Assembly: GCF_039522935.1 (NCBI RefSeq)
Contig: NZ_BAAAEI010000006.1
Span: 1-64,000, forward strand
Direction: 5' to 3'
From: Bowmanella denitrificans
Lineage (GTDB): Bacteria > Pseudomonadota > Gammaproteobacteria > Enterobacterales > Alteromonadaceae
DNA: 64,000 nucleotides
Numbering within the stretch: position 1 is the first letter of the stretch; every line of letters begins with the position of its first letter. A program made the translations under genes and the position numbers. Positions 43,836 through 53,648 of the stretch are shown here, piece by piece. The notes beneath the pieces are model-generated. The model was not told where the DNA came from, did no database searches, and was given only the letters and a program-made list of their open reading frames with translations.

Positions 43836-44491
43836 TTGAACCTGTTGGATATTTCAACTGGGTGAGCAATGCGTTGGTCTACCTGCCAATGTTGCGGTTG
43901 TTCACTGGGGCAGATATAACCATATTCGGCCAGTATAGCCTGCATACCGGCTGATCTGGCTGCCAGCATGTCACGTTCTGCGTCACCCACATACCAGCTA
44001 TGCGGCAACGCCAGGTTTAGTTGATTGGCAGCATGGAAGAGCGGTTTGGGGCTGGGTTTTCTATCTGTCAGCGTATCCCCACATACCAGTGCCGCGGCTT
44101 TTTGTAAAAGTGGAAACTGTTCTAACAGGGGCAGTGTCAGGTGTGTTGGCTTGTTGGTCACAATGCCCCAGGGGATATTGTTATCATTAAGCCACAATAG
44201 CAGTGGCTCAATGCCTTCAAACAAACAGGTATGTTGGCACAAAGTGTTACGGTAATGGTGCAAAAAGCGTTGGCGTAGTGCTTCGAAGTCGCCATCATTG
44301 CGACAAATCGCGAAACCTAATTTCAGCATGCCCATAGCGCCATGAGAAGCGATAGGTCGATATGACTGATAGCTTTGCTGGGCGCGACCTTCTTCGGCAA
44401 GCAACATATTTAATGCGTTGCCCATATCTCTGGCGGTATCCAGCAGAGTACCGTCCAGATCAAACAGCAATCCTGCCCGTGGCTTAGTCAT
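43823..44491 (-). CDS. gph: Phosphoglycolate phosphatase-like HAD hydrolase
   Basis: The 222-residue HAD-family enzyme hydrolyses 2-phosphoglycolate, clearing DNA-repair and oxygenation products. Motifs: GLLFDLDGTLLDT (nucleophile Asp and general acid), later WGIVTNKP (motif 2), KPSPKPLF (Lys) and YVGDAERDMLAA (acid pair). I chose ATG at MTKPRAGLLF, with GGAAA upstream; it overlaps the ubiG end by 8 bases, so the two are probably coupled. Confidence 0.92.
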   Translation of the reverse strand: MTKPRAGLLFDLDGTLLDTARDMGNALNMLLAEEGRAQQSYQSYRPIASHGAMGMLKLGFAICRNDGDFEALRQRFLHHYRNTLCQHTCLFEGIEPLLLWLNDNNIPWGIVTNKPTHLTLPLLEQFPLLQKAAALVCGDTLTDRKPSPKPLFHAANQLNLALPHSWYVGDAERDMLAARSAGMQAILAEYGYICPSEQPQHWQVDQRIAHPVEISNRFKHKI

Positions 44492-45224
44492 TTTCCGGCC
44501 GGTGACAATGCAGCAGGTAATTAACATCCACATTGCTATTAGATAAATAGTACTGACCGCTGAGTGGATTAAGGTGCAGTCCTTGAATATGACGGCACAG
44601 CAGATGGGTGTTATCTATCCATTGCATCAGTTCAGAAGGGCGGATGAATTTACTGTGTTGATGCGTGCCTTTGGGTACCAGCCCCAGCATGTATTCAGCT
44701 CCCACAATGGCCATTAAGTAGGATTTAAGGTTGCGGTTCAAGGTCGAGAAGAACACCTGTCCACCTGGCTTAACCAGTTTAGCGCAAGCACGCACGATGG
44801 ATTCTGGGTCGGGTACATGTTCCAGCATCTCCATACAAGTCACGACATCAAACTGTCCAGCCTGGGCCTCGCTGAACGCCTCCACCGTAATTAGCTGGTA
44901 GTTCACATTAATGCCAGACTCCAGACCATGTAATCTGGCCACTTCCAGGGAGTCTTTGGCCATATCAATGCCTGTTACGTCGGCCCCCATTTTGGCCATA
45001 CTTTCTGCTAATATGCCTCCGCCACAGCCGACATCCAAGGCTTTCTTGCCAAACAATCCCTGGCAATGCTGGGCGATAAAATCCAGACGCAAGGGATTGA
45101 TTTGGTGCAGAGGTTTAAATTCACCCTCCAGATCCCACCATCGACTGGCCAGGGCAGAAAACTTGGCAATTTCCTGTTCATCTACATTGTCGTGGTGGTT
45201 TTGCTGGATGAGTGTTTGTGACAT
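44484..45224 (-). CDS. ubiG: Ubiquinone O-methyltransferase
   Basis: The 246-residue SAM-dependent methyltransferase performs both O-methylation steps of ubiquinone synthesis. It has the start EIAKFSALASRWWDLEGEFKPLHQINPLRLDFI typical of UbiG, SAM loop ALDVGCGGGILAESMA, TGIDMAKDSLEVA, and VTCMEMLEHVPDPESI. The length matches the family. It is first in the ubiG-gph pair and divergent from gyrA, as in E. coli. Confidence 0.97.
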   Translation of the reverse strand: MSQTLIQQNHHDNVDEQEIAKFSALASRWWDLEGEFKPLHQINPLRLDFIAQHCQGLFGKKALDVGCGGGILAESMAKMGADVTGIDMAKDSLEVARLHGLESGINVNYQLITVEAFSEAQAGQFDVVTCMEMLEHVPDPESIVRACAKLVKPGGQVFFSTLNRNLKSYLMAIVGAEYMLGLVPKGTHQHSKFIRPSELMQWIDNTHLLCRHIQGLHLNPLSGQYYLSNSNVDVNYLLHCHRPEND

Positions 45225-45492
45225 GAGTATGGCTTTGTTTTGAAAAACTGCGGCCTAGTATAATCAGCTCATTGCCGAACACCAACGCTGTTTTATAACA
45301 ATGGCCTCAGGCTGGTGCGAATGCCGTTTATATGAGCAAGCTGCGGCTGTTTATTTGTTTATTTAAGTGGTAGGATTGTGCGGTTAATAAACCTCTAATA
45401 AAGCTTGAATTCCCGGGTTCTGACTGATTTTTTGATGTTCAGTGTAAACCCGAATGGGAAGACGTAGATTAAAGAAGGGAACAGGGCTGTAT
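45225..45492. promoter_or_regulatory. Divergent ubiG-gyrA promoter region
   Basis: 268 bases between ubiG and gyrA. The promoters of both genes are expected here, but I could not fix a confident -35/-10 pair. A supercoiling-responsive gyrA promoter is expected from known gyrA control. The gyrA leader contains GAAGGGAACAGGG before the start. Confidence 0.5.
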
Positions 45493-48168
45493 ATGACCGA
45501 CCGCGCCAAAGAAATTCTCCCCATTAATATTGAGGAAGAGTTGAAAAACTCATACCTTGATTATGCCATGAGCGTCATTGTGGGCCGTGCCCTGCCAGAT
45601 GTGCGCGACGGCCTCAAACCGGTACACAGGCGTGTGCTGTTTGCGATGAACGAGTTGAAGAACGACTTCAACAAGCCCTACAAAAAATCTGCCCGTGTGG
45701 TGGGTGATGTCATAGGTAAGTACCACCCGCATGGTGATTCTGCCGTGTATGACACCATCGTCAGGATGGCCCAGCCCTTCTCATTACGTTATATGCTGGT
45801 TGATGGACAAGGTAACTTCGGTTCGGTCGATGGCGATTCTGCAGCTGCGATGCGTTATACCGAAGTACGTATGGCCAAAATTGCCCATGAGCTGTTGGCT
45901 GACCTGGAAAAAGAAACGGTTAATTTTGTGCCTAACTATGATGGCACGGAACAAATACCCGAAGTACTGCCTACCAAAGTGCCTAACCTGTTGGTAAATG
46001 GTTCTTCTGGTATTGCCGTGGGCATGGCCACCAATATTCCCCCGCATAACCTGACTGAGGTGATCAGCGGCTGTATTGCGCTGATCAACAACCCTGACAT
46101 CAGTATTGAAGAACTGATTGAGTTTATTCCTGGGCCGGACTTCCCTACAGCGGCAATGATTAGCGGCCGTAAGGGAATAGAAGAAGCCTACCGCACGGGG
46201 CGCGGAAAGATTTATCTGCGTGCCAAAGCTGACATCGAGACAGAAGATAACGGTAAAGAAACCATTATCGTCAGCGAAATTCCTTATCAGGTTAACAAAG
46301 CCAGATTAATCGAGAAGATTGCCGAGCTGGTTAAAGAAAAGAAAGTTGAGGGCATCTCTGCGCTACGTGATGAATCTGACAAAGACGGTATGCGCATCGT
46401 TATCGAAGTGAAACGTAACGAATCTGCCGAAGTATTGCTCAACCATTTGTATGCCCAAACCCAATTACAAACGGTGTTTGGTATTAATATGGTGGCGCTG
46501 GATAACAACCAGCCAAAAGTCTTCAACTTAAAAGAAATGCTTGAAGCCTTTGTGTTGCACCGCCGCGAAGTGGTGACACGCAGAACCGTATTTGAACTTC
46601 GTAAGGCTCGTGACCGCGCGCACATCCTGGAAGGCCTGGCCGTGGCGCTGGCCAACATTGACCCGATCATTGAACTGATCAAGGCTTCACCCAGCCCGGC
46701 CGAAGCCAAGGCCGGTTTGGTGGCACAAGGCTGGTTGTTGGGTGATGTGTCTGACATGCTGGAAAGAGCCGGTGTCGATGCAGCGCGCCCAGACTGGTTG
46801 GAGCCGCAATTTGGCATCCGCGACGGCAAATACTATCTCACCGAAGCGCAAGCTCAGGCCATTTTGGACCTGCGCCTGCACAAGCTGACAGGCCTTGAAC
46901 ATGACAAGATTCTGGCTGAATACAAAGAACTGCTGGAGCTGATTGCAGAGCTGATGCATATCCTGGCCAGTCCAGAGCGCTTGATGGAAGTGATTCGTGA
47001 AGAACTGGAGAAAATCCAGGCCGAGTACGGTGATGAGCGTCGTACTGAAATCACTGCGGCCAGCCACGATATTGATATAGAAGATTTGATTGAGCAGGAA
47101 GACGTGGTCGTCACTCTGTCACACGAAGGCTATGTTAAGTACCAGAAACTCAAGGAATACGAAGCCCAGCGCCGTGGTGGTAAAGGTAAGTCAGCCACCA
47201 AAATGAAGGACGAGGACTTTATTGAGAAGCTGCTGGTTGCCAATACCCATGATTATATTCTGTGCTTTTCTACCCGCGGCCGACTGTACTGGATTAAGAC
47301 CTATCAGTTGCCGCTGGCCAGCCGCAACGCCAGAGGTCGACCTATTGTCAATATACTACCTTTGGAAGAAGGTGAGCGGATTACCGCCATGCTGCCGATT
47401 GCAGAATTTGTGGAAGACAAATTTGTATTGATGGCGACCGCATTTGGTACGGTGAAGAAAACTGACTTGACTCAGTATTCACGCCCGAGAGCCAACGGTA
47501 TTATCGCTGTGAATCTTAATGATGGTGATGAGCTGATTGGTGTTGCGCTAACCGACGGTCAAAGCGACATCATGCTGTTCTCTGATGCGGGTAAGGTTGT
47601 GCGTTTTAATGAGAAACAGCGCGACGCAGAAACCGGTGAAGTGAAACTTGATCCAGAAACCGGTGAAGAGATGCTGTCACTACGTCCCATGGGCCGCACG
47701 GCCACGGGTGTGCGCGGTATCCGTTTGCAGGATGAGCAAAGAGTGGTGTCCTTGATTGTTCCACAAGGGGATGGCGCGATACTGACCGTTACCGAAAATG
47801 GTTTCGGCAAGCGTACGCCGCTGGAGGATTACCCGGCTAAGAGCCGTGCCACGCAAGGTGTGGTATCTATCAAAGTATCCGAGCGTAATGGCGCTGTGGT
47901 AGGCGCTGTTCAGGTCGATGAGAATGATGAAATCATGCTTATCAGTGATCAGGGCACGCTGGTACGCACTCGTGTGAGTGAAGTATCGGTTATTGGCCGA
48001 AACACTCAGGGTGTTCGCTTGATCCGCACCACAGAAAATGAACATGTAGTTGGACTGCAGCGCATCGAAGAGGTGGAAGCTGAAGACGACTATATGCTAG
48101 AAGACGGGCAAGAACCCGCGTTACAGGCAAGTTCGGACGAAGGCCAGGTGCCGGGCGACGACGAATAA
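45493..48168 (+). CDS. gyrA: DNA gyrase subunit A
   Basis: The 891-residue subunit cuts and rejoins DNA for gyrase supercoiling. Catalytic Tyr122 is in AAAMRYTEVRM. The quinolone-resistance region is KYHPHGDSAVYDTIV with Ser83 and Asp87, both wild type. The C-terminal beta-pinwheel carries the GyrA-box-like QRRGGKGKSATKMKDED, and the tail is acidic (EDDYMLEDGQEP). I chose the ATG of MTDRAKEILPINIEEE, 13 codons inside the longest frame. A terminator separates it from serC. Confidence 0.98.
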   Translation: MTDRAKEILPINIEEELKNSYLDYAMSVIVGRALPDVRDGLKPVHRRVLFAMNELKNDFNKPYKKSARVVGDVIGKYHPHGDSAVYDTIVRMAQPFSLRYMLVDGQGNFGSVDGDSAAAMRYTEVRMAKIAHELLADLEKETVNFVPNYDGTEQIPEVLPTKVPNLLVNGSSGIAVGMATNIPPHNLTEVISGCIALINNPDISIEELIEFIPGPDFPTAAMISGRKGIEEAYRTGRGKIYLRAKADIETEDNGKETIIVSEIPYQVNKARLIEKIAELVKEKKVEGISALRDESDKDGMRIVIEVKRNESAEVLLNHLYAQTQLQTVFGINMVALDNNQPKVFNLKEMLEAFVLHRREVVTRRTVFELRKARDRAHILEGLAVALANIDPIIELIKASPSPAEAKAGLVAQGWLLGDVSDMLERAGVDAARPDWLEPQFGIRDGKYYLTEAQAQAILDLRLHKLTGLEHDKILAEYKELLELIAELMHILASPERLMEVIREELEKIQAEYGDERRTEITAASHDIDIEDLIEQEDVVVTLSHEGYVKYQKLKEYEAQRRGGKGKSATKMKDEDFIEKLLVANTHDYILCFSTRGRLYWIKTYQLPLASRNARGRPIVNILPLEEGERITAMLPIAEFVEDKFVLMATAFGTVKKTDLTQYSRPRANGIIAVNLNDGDELIGVALTDGQSDIMLFSDAGKVVRFNEKQRDAETGEVKLDPETGEEMLSLRPMGRTATGVRGIRLQDEQRVVSLIVPQGDGAILTVTENGFGKRTPLEDYPAKSRATQGVVSIKVSERNGAVVGAVQVDENDEIMLISDQGTLVRTRVSEVSVIGRNTQGVRLIRTTENEHVVGLQRIEEVEAEDDYMLEDGQEPALQASSDEGQVPGDDE

Positions 48169-48186
48169 ACGACAGAAATCCAGTCG

Positions 48187-48204
48187 AGAGACAGCAATGT
48201 CTCT
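48187..48204 (+). other. GNRA-loop hairpin after gyrA
   Basis: AGAGACA and TGTCTCT form a perfect 7-bp stem closed by a GCAA tetraloop, about 20 bases after the gyrA stop. It may stabilise the gyrA 3' end. Confidence 0.5.
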
Positions 48205-48221
48205 TATAGTCTGTACAGCGA

Positions 48222-48262
48222 CGAGCGGCCTGAGATAAACCTTAAGCCGCTCGTTTGCTTTT
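48222..48262 (+). terminator. Rho-independent terminator of gyrA
   Basis: CGAGCGGC and GCCGCTCG form an 8-bp stem around a 16-base loop and are followed by TTTGCTTTT. The terminator ends just before the serC leader. Confidence 0.85.
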
Positions 48263-48275
48263 GAAGAGTGTAAAA

Positions 48276-49361
48276 ATGAATAAGGTGTATAACTTTTGTG
48301 CTGGTCCCGCCATGTTACCGGTGGAGGTAATGCAGCAGGCGCAGGCTGAATTTGTCGATTGGCAGGGGCAGGGATGCTCAGTAATGGAGCTTAGTCATCG
48401 CAGTAAGGAATTTATTCAGGTGACAGAGCAAGCCGAAGCGGATTTGCGGGAACTTCTGAGCGTGCCGGCTAATTACAAAGTGCTTTTTACCCATGGTGGA
48501 GGACGGGGACAGTTTTCGGCCGTGCCACTGAATTTAGGTGGCCAACGAGATCAGGCCGATTATCTGGTCAGTGGTTCCTGGTCATCCGCAGCAGTGGATG
48601 AAGCCAAACGTTACCTTAAGGCCAATGTGGTGGCCAGCAGCCGCAGGGAGGACGGGCTTTTAGTTGTTCCGGGACAAGAAGAGTGGCATTTAAATCCCGA
48701 GGCAGCCTATTTGCATTATTGTCCCAATGAGACCGTGGATGGTGTCGAAATGTCAGACATCCCGGATATTGGCGCGGTCCCTTTGGTTGCTGATATGTCA
48801 TCCAATATCTTGTCTAAACCTGTTGATGTGTCGCGTTTTGGTGTGATTTACGCTGGCGCACAGAAAAATATTGGTCCATCGGGTTTGTCAGTGGTGATTG
48901 TGCGGGACGACTTGCTGAACCAATCTATGACTCACACTCCTTCGATTCTGGACTACAACATCCTGGCGCAGCAGGGCTCTATGTTTAATACGCCACCTAC
49001 TTACGCATGGTATCTGGCCGGGCTGGTGTTTAAATGGCTCAAAGCGCAGGGAGGGGTGGAGTCCATGGCGAAGCGCAATGCCGATAAGGCCGCGCTGCTG
49101 TATAGCTATATTGATAGCAGTGATTTTTATCATAACCGCATTGCACCTGCATTCCGGTCACGTATGAATGTGCCTTTTCAACTGGCAAATTCGGCGCTGG
49201 ACAAAGTATTCCTGATGGAATCTGAACAGGCAGGATTTAAAGCGTTGGCAGGACATCGCAGTGTCGGGGGCATGCGCGCCAGTATTTATAACGCTATGCC
49301 CATTGAAGGGGTAAAAGCTTTGGTTGACTTTATGGCTGACTTTGCCAGGAGAAAGGGTTAA
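48276..49361 (+). CDS. serC: Phosphoserine aminotransferase
   Basis: The 361-residue PLP enzyme makes phosphoserine from 3-phosphohydroxypyruvate and glutamate; it also acts in pyridoxine synthesis. Motifs: NFCAGPAMLP start, MELSHRSKEF, THGGGRGQFSAVPLN and the PLP lysine in IYAGAQKNIGPSG. I chose ATG at MNKVYNFCAG with AAGAG upstream. The stop overlaps the aroA ATG by one base, the common serC-aroA pairing. Confidence 0.97.
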   Translation: MNKVYNFCAGPAMLPVEVMQQAQAEFVDWQGQGCSVMELSHRSKEFIQVTEQAEADLRELLSVPANYKVLFTHGGGRGQFSAVPLNLGGQRDQADYLVSGSWSSAAVDEAKRYLKANVVASSRREDGLLVVPGQEEWHLNPEAAYLHYCPNETVDGVEMSDIPDIGAVPLVADMSSNILSKPVDVSRFGVIYAGAQKNIGPSGLSVVIVRDDLLNQSMTHTPSILDYNILAQQGSMFNTPPTYAWYLAGLVFKWLKAQGGVESMAKRNADKAALLYSYIDSSDFYHNRIAPAFRSRMNVPFQLANSALDKVFLMESEQAGFKALAGHRSVGGMRASIYNAMPIEGVKALVDFMADFARRKG

Positions 49362-50644
49362 TGGAACAACTTGTACTGGAACCTATCAGTCGTATTGATG
49401 GAGAGGTGAACCTGCCCGGCTCCAAAAGCCTGTCGAATCGCGCTTTGCTATTGGCGGCGATGGCGCAAGGCAGAACCGAGCTGACCAATTTACTGGACAG
49501 TGAAGATATCCGGCATATGCTCAGTGCCTTAACTCAACTTGGGGTGAGCTACCAATTGAGTGCAGATAAAACCCGCTGCACGGTGGATGGACTGGGGCAG
49601 GCTTTTAAGGTGGCGGCCAGGCAGACATTATTTTTGGGTAATGCCGGTACGGCCATGCGTCCTTTGTGTGCCGCGCTGGCGCTCTCTCAGGGTGAGTTTG
49701 AACTGACTGGTGAACCACGCATGGAAGAGCGTCCTATCGGAGCTCTGGTTGATGCCCTCAGACAAGCTGGGGCAGATATTCAGTATCTGAAGAACCAAGG
49801 GTTTCCGCCACTGCTGATTAAAGGCCAAAGGTTATCCGGTGGTACCATTCAGGTGGATGGCAGTGTATCCAGCCAATTCTTAACCGCCGTGCTAATGGCA
49901 GCACCGCTGTTTGATGGTGATACACAGATTGAAATTGTTGGTGAGCTGGTATCAAAACCCTATATTGATATCACTCTGGATACCATGGCCAAGTTTGGTG
50001 TCATGGTGGAAAACCATCAATATCAGAAATTTGTAGTGACCGCCGGGCAGCATTATCGTTCCCCCGGTTCCTTTCTGGTGGAAGGGGATGCATCATCTGC
50101 ATCATATTTCCTGGCTGCTGCTGCAATTAAAGGCGGTACAGTCAGGGTGACCGGCATTGGCAGAAATAGTATTCAGGGGGATAAAGACTTTGCCCTGGTA
50201 CTGCAAGCTATGGGAGCAAAAGTCAACTGGGGAGCCGACTTCGTTGAAGTGGAAGGAAGGCCACTTAACGCGGTGGATATGGATATGAACCATATTCCCG
50301 ACGCCGCCATGACGATTGCCACCACCGCACTCTTTGCAAAAGGTACAACGGCCATTCGCAATATTTACAATTGGCGGGTGAAAGAAACCGATCGCTTGCA
50401 TGCTATGGCAACGGAGCTTCGTAAAGTAGGGGCGCATGTTGTGGAAGGCGATGACTTTATTGAAGTCACACCACCGGCAAAATTGCAGCGAGCTGCCATT
50501 GATACCTACAATGATCACCGCATGGCAATGTGCTTCTCTCTGGTGGCGCTTGGCGATACCCAGGTTGTTATTAATGACCCAGGTTGCACGGCTAAGACAT
50601 TCCCGGATTATTTTTTGCGTTTGGCGGATATCAGCCATCGTTAA
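49361..50644 (+). CDS. aroA: EPSP synthase
   Basis: The 427-residue enzyme transfers enolpyruvyl to shikimate-3-phosphate in aromatic amino-acid synthesis. It shows GSKSLSNRALLLAAMAQG (substrate site), LGNAGTAMRPL and the later RVKETDRLHAMATELRKVGA and DHRMAMCFSLVALG motifs of class I (glyphosate-sensitive type) enzymes. Length is normal. It is translationally coupled to serC and followed by cmk after about 150 bases. Confidence 0.98.
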   Translation: MEQLVLEPISRIDGEVNLPGSKSLSNRALLLAAMAQGRTELTNLLDSEDIRHMLSALTQLGVSYQLSADKTRCTVDGLGQAFKVAARQTLFLGNAGTAMRPLCAALALSQGEFELTGEPRMEERPIGALVDALRQAGADIQYLKNQGFPPLLIKGQRLSGGTIQVDGSVSSQFLTAVLMAAPLFDGDTQIEIVGELVSKPYIDITLDTMAKFGVMVENHQYQKFVVTAGQHYRSPGSFLVEGDASSASYFLAAAAIKGGTVRVTGIGRNSIQGDKDFALVLQAMGAKVNWGADFVEVEGRPLNAVDMDMNHIPDAAMTIATTALFAKGTTAIRNIYNWRVKETDRLHAMATELRKVGAHVVEGDDFIEVTPPAKLQRAAIDTYNDHRMAMCFSLVALGDTQVVINDPGCTAKTFPDYFLRLADISHR

Positions 50645-50800
50645 TCCAACACATAGGGCAGCAGGCCCTTATATTGGCGCAGGTTGCAGGGCTACACTAA
50701 GCTTAAGTCCCTCCGCCGGTATAGGGCTTTCGTTGCTTATCCCTGCCTAAAGCGTATAATTGCGCGCGTTTTTTTATATGAAGACAGTTTTGGAGAAGCG

Positions 50801-51481
50801 ATGCAAGTAGCGCCTGTCATTACCATCGACGGACCGAGTGGAGCAGGAAAGGGCACCATCAGCGCCATGTTGGCTGAAAAGCTGGGCTGGCATTTTCTTG
50901 ATAGCGGTGCCATATATCGTGTATTGGCCGTAGCGTCTCTGCATCATCAAATTGATGCATTGGACGAGATGGGGCTGGTGCCATTGGCGTCCAGTCTGGA
51001 CGTTAGCTTTGAAACGCAATCTGGTGGGACAAGAATTATCCTCGAAGGCGAAGATGTCACGGAAAGTATTCGTACCGAAGAAGTCGGTGCCGTTGCTTCT
51101 CAGGTGGCGTCACTGCCGAGGATTCGTGAAGCCTTACTCAGAAGGCAGCGAGCGTTTCGGGAAGAACCCGGGTTGGTCGCCGACGGAAGAGATATGGGCA
51201 CCGTGGTTTTCCCCGGTGCACAAGCAAAAATCTTCCTTACTGCCAGCGCTGAAGAGCGGGCGATGCGCCGTTATAAGCAGTTGAAAGATAAGGGGCTCGA
51301 TGTTAGCATTGAGCGCCTTTTGACCGATATACAGGCGCGTGATGAACGAGACATTAATCGTTCGGTTGCGCCACTGGTACCGGCAGAGGATGCATTGGTG
51401 TTGGACTCAACGCAGTTGAGTATCACCCAAGTGCTTGAAACCGTTATGCAATTTGTTGAAGACAGATTGCAAAATAATTGA
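50801..51481 (+). CDS. cmk: Cytidylate kinase
   Basis: The 226-residue kinase phosphorylates CMP and dCMP. It has the P-loop DGPSGAGKGTIS, the CMP-specific LDSGAIYRVLA, VADGRDMGTVVFPGA and a C-terminal DERDINRSVAPL. I chose the ATG of MQVAPVITIDG with GGAG upstream, 39 codons inside the longest frame. It precedes rpsA, the usual bacterial order. Confidence 0.97.
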   Translation: MQVAPVITIDGPSGAGKGTISAMLAEKLGWHFLDSGAIYRVLAVASLHHQIDALDEMGLVPLASSLDVSFETQSGGTRIILEGEDVTESIRTEEVGAVASQVASLPRIREALLRRQRAFREEPGLVADGRDMGTVVFPGAQAKIFLTASAEERAMRRYKQLKDKGLDVSIERLLTDIQARDERDINRSVAPLVPAEDALVLDSTQLSITQVLETVMQFVEDRLQNN

Positions 51482-51577
51482 TGAAACTGCTCGAAAGTAA
51501 GGATGCTGCGAGCCAATTGGAACAACCCCACATTAGCGGGACTGCTGAGTGGATGTCAATACTTGAATAATCACACT

Positions 51578-53251
51578 ATGACTGAAAATTTTGCTCAACT
51601 TTTCGAAGAAAGTTTAAAACAGCTTGAAACTCGCCCAGGCGCTATCGTTAAAGGTACTGTTGTTGCCATCGATAAAGACATCGTTCTGGTTGATGCGGGT
51701 CTCAAGTCTGAAAGTGCCATCCCTGCCGAACAGTTCAAAAATGCTGAAGGCGTACTGGAAATCGCAGTAGGCGACACTGTGGATGTAGCACTGGACGCTG
51801 TGGAAGATGGCTTCGGTGAAACCATCCTGTCCCGTGAAAAAGCCAAGCGTCATGAAGCCTGGGTTGAGTTGGAAAAAGCATACGAAGAGAAAGCGACCAT
51901 TAAGGGTATCATCAATGGTAAAGTCAAAGGTGGCTTTACGGTTGAAGTTAACTCTGTACGCGCTTTCTTACCTGGTTCTTTGGTTGATGTACGTCCAGTG
52001 CGTGACACTATTCACCTGGAAGGCAAAGAGCTGGAATTCAAAGTTATCAAACTGGATGCCAAGCGTAACAACGTAGTGGTATCACGTCGCGCCGTTATCG
52101 AAGCTGAAAACAGTGCAGAGCGCGAACAGTTGCTGGCCAACCTGGAAGAAGGTTTGGAAGTGAAAGGTATCGTTAAGAACCTGACTGACTACGGTGCATT
52201 CGTAGATCTGGGCGGTGTTGACGGCCTGCTGCACATCACTGATATGGCTTGGAAGCGTGTTAAGCACCCAAGTGAAATCGTCAATGTTGGTGACGAAATT
52301 CAGGTTAAAGTTCTGAAGTTCGACCGTGAGAAGTCTCGCGTATCGCTTGGCATGAAGCAAATGGGCAGCGATCCTTGGAGCGAAATCGCTCAGCGTTACC
52401 CAGAAGGCACTAGACTGTCTGGCCAGGTGACTAACCTGACTGACTACGGCTGCTTCGTAGAAATCGAAGATGGCGTTGAAGGTCTGGTACACGTTTCTGA
52501 AATGGATTGGACCAACAAAAACATCCACCCATCTAAGGTTGTTAACCTGGGTGATGTGGTTGAAGTGATGGTACTGGAAATCGACGAAGAGCGTCGTCGT
52601 ATCTCTCTGGGTCTGAAACAGTGTAAAGCCAATCCTTGGGAAGAGTTTGCCAAGACTCACAACAAGGGTGACAAAGTCACTGGTAAGATCAAGTCAATCA
52701 CTGATTTCGGTATCTTTATTGGTCTGGACGGCGGCATTGACGGTCTGGTTCACTTGTCTGATATTTCTTGGAATAAAGCTGGCGAAGAAGCCGTACGCGA
52801 TTACAAGAAAGGTGACGAGATCTCTGCAGTTGTACTGCAAGTCGACCCTGAGCGTGAGCGTATCAGCCTGGGCGTGAAGCAAATCGAAGAAGATCCTTTC
52901 AATAAGTATCTGACAGATAACAAGAAAGGTGCTATCGTTGTCGGTAAGGTTACCGCTGTTGACGCTAAAGGCGTGACTGTTGAGCTGGCCGAAGAAGTTG
53001 AAGGTTACATTCGTGCCACTGATCTGATGCGCGACCGCGTTGAAGATGCTTCTGAAGTCGTCAAGGTCGGCGAAGAAATCGAAGCCAAGTATGTTGGTGT
53101 TGATCGTAAGAACCGTATCGTGAATCTGTCTGTGAAGGCGAAAGACGAAGCGGAAGAGAAAGAAGCGATCGACAAAGTAAACCAGCAGGAAGAAACTGGT
53201 TTCGTCAACGCTATGGCTGAAGCTTTCAAAGCAGCGAAAGGCGAAGAGTAA
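51578..53251 (+). CDS. rpsA: Ribosomal protein S1
   Basis: The 557-residue protein has six S1 RNA-binding domains (repeats of VKGTV, VxNLTDYGAFVDLG, GLVHVSEMDW, HPSKVVNLGD). It binds mRNA leaders at the ribosome. Codon use is that of a highly expressed gene (many GAC, GAA, AAG, CTG, few rare codons). I chose ATG at MTENFAQLFEES; the region just upstream has no normal Shine-Dalgarno sequence, as known for rpsA genes, whose translation S1 represses. The longest frame begins 25 codons earlier. Confidence 0.98.
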   Translation: MTENFAQLFEESLKQLETRPGAIVKGTVVAIDKDIVLVDAGLKSESAIPAEQFKNAEGVLEIAVGDTVDVALDAVEDGFGETILSREKAKRHEAWVELEKAYEEKATIKGIINGKVKGGFTVEVNSVRAFLPGSLVDVRPVRDTIHLEGKELEFKVIKLDAKRNNVVVSRRAVIEAENSAEREQLLANLEEGLEVKGIVKNLTDYGAFVDLGGVDGLLHITDMAWKRVKHPSEIVNVGDEIQVKVLKFDREKSRVSLGMKQMGSDPWSEIAQRYPEGTRLSGQVTNLTDYGCFVEIEDGVEGLVHVSEMDWTNKNIHPSKVVNLGDVVEVMVLEIDEERRRISLGLKQCKANPWEEFAKTHNKGDKVTGKIKSITDFGIFIGLDGGIDGLVHLSDISWNKAGEEAVRDYKKGDEISAVVLQVDPERERISLGVKQIEEDPFNKYLTDNKKGAIVVGKVTAVDAKGVTVELAEEVEGYIRATDLMRDRVEDASEVVKVGEEIEAKYVGVDRKNRIVNLSVKAKDEAEEKEAIDKVNQQEETGFVNAMAEAFKAAKGEE

Positions 53252-53259
53252 GGAGTCGG

Positions 53260-53277
53260 GGAGGCCGACTGGCCTCC
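53260..53277 (+). other. Hairpin between rpsA and ihfB
   Basis: GGAGGCC and GGCCTCC form a perfect 7-bp stem with a GACT loop in the 73-base gap. There is no T-run, so it may limit readthrough from the strongly expressed rpsA or stabilise its mRNA. Confidence 0.6.
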
Positions 53278-53324
53278 TCAACAGATCGGTAACTGTATGA
53301 TTTGTCCATGATCACGAGGTTAAT

Positions 53325-53615
53325 ATGACCAAATCGGAACTAATCGACAGACTTGCTGATAAGGCCCGTCACATTCCCGCCAAGGAAATGGAAGCGGCGA
53401 TAAAAGAAATGCTGGAACAGATGGCGCAGACCCTGCAAAAAGGGGAGCGTATCGAGATCCGCGGATTCGGCAGTTTTTCACTGCATTATCGTGCTCCCAG
53501 GGTTGGACGTAATCCCAAGACAGGTGAAACGGTAAAGCTGGACGGTAAATACGTCCCCCATTTCAAACCTGGCAAGGAGTTGCGTGAAAGGGTGAATGAC
53601 GGGATGACTCACTGA
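53325..53615 (+). CDS. ihfB: Integration host factor beta subunit
   Basis: The 96-residue protein pairs with IhfA to bend DNA at specific sites. It shows MTKSELIDRLA start, IEIRGFGSFSLHYRAPRVGRNPKTGE (the arm with conserved proline context that intercalates) and VPHFKPGKELRERV. Length is normal. A terminator follows. The rpsA-ihfB order matches E. coli. Confidence 0.98.
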   Translation: MTKSELIDRLADKARHIPAKEMEAAIKEMLEQMAQTLQKGERIEIRGFGSFSLHYRAPRVGRNPKTGETVKLDGKYVPHFKPGKELRERVNDGMTH

Positions 53616-53621
53616 TTATGT

Positions 53622-53648
53622 AAAGGCATCCACATCGGATGCCTTTTT
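53622..53648 (+). terminator. Rho-independent terminator of ihfB
   Basis: AAAGGCATCC and GGATGCCTTT flank an ACATC loop and run into a TTTTTT tract. It lies 6 bases after the ihfB stop. Confidence 0.92.
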
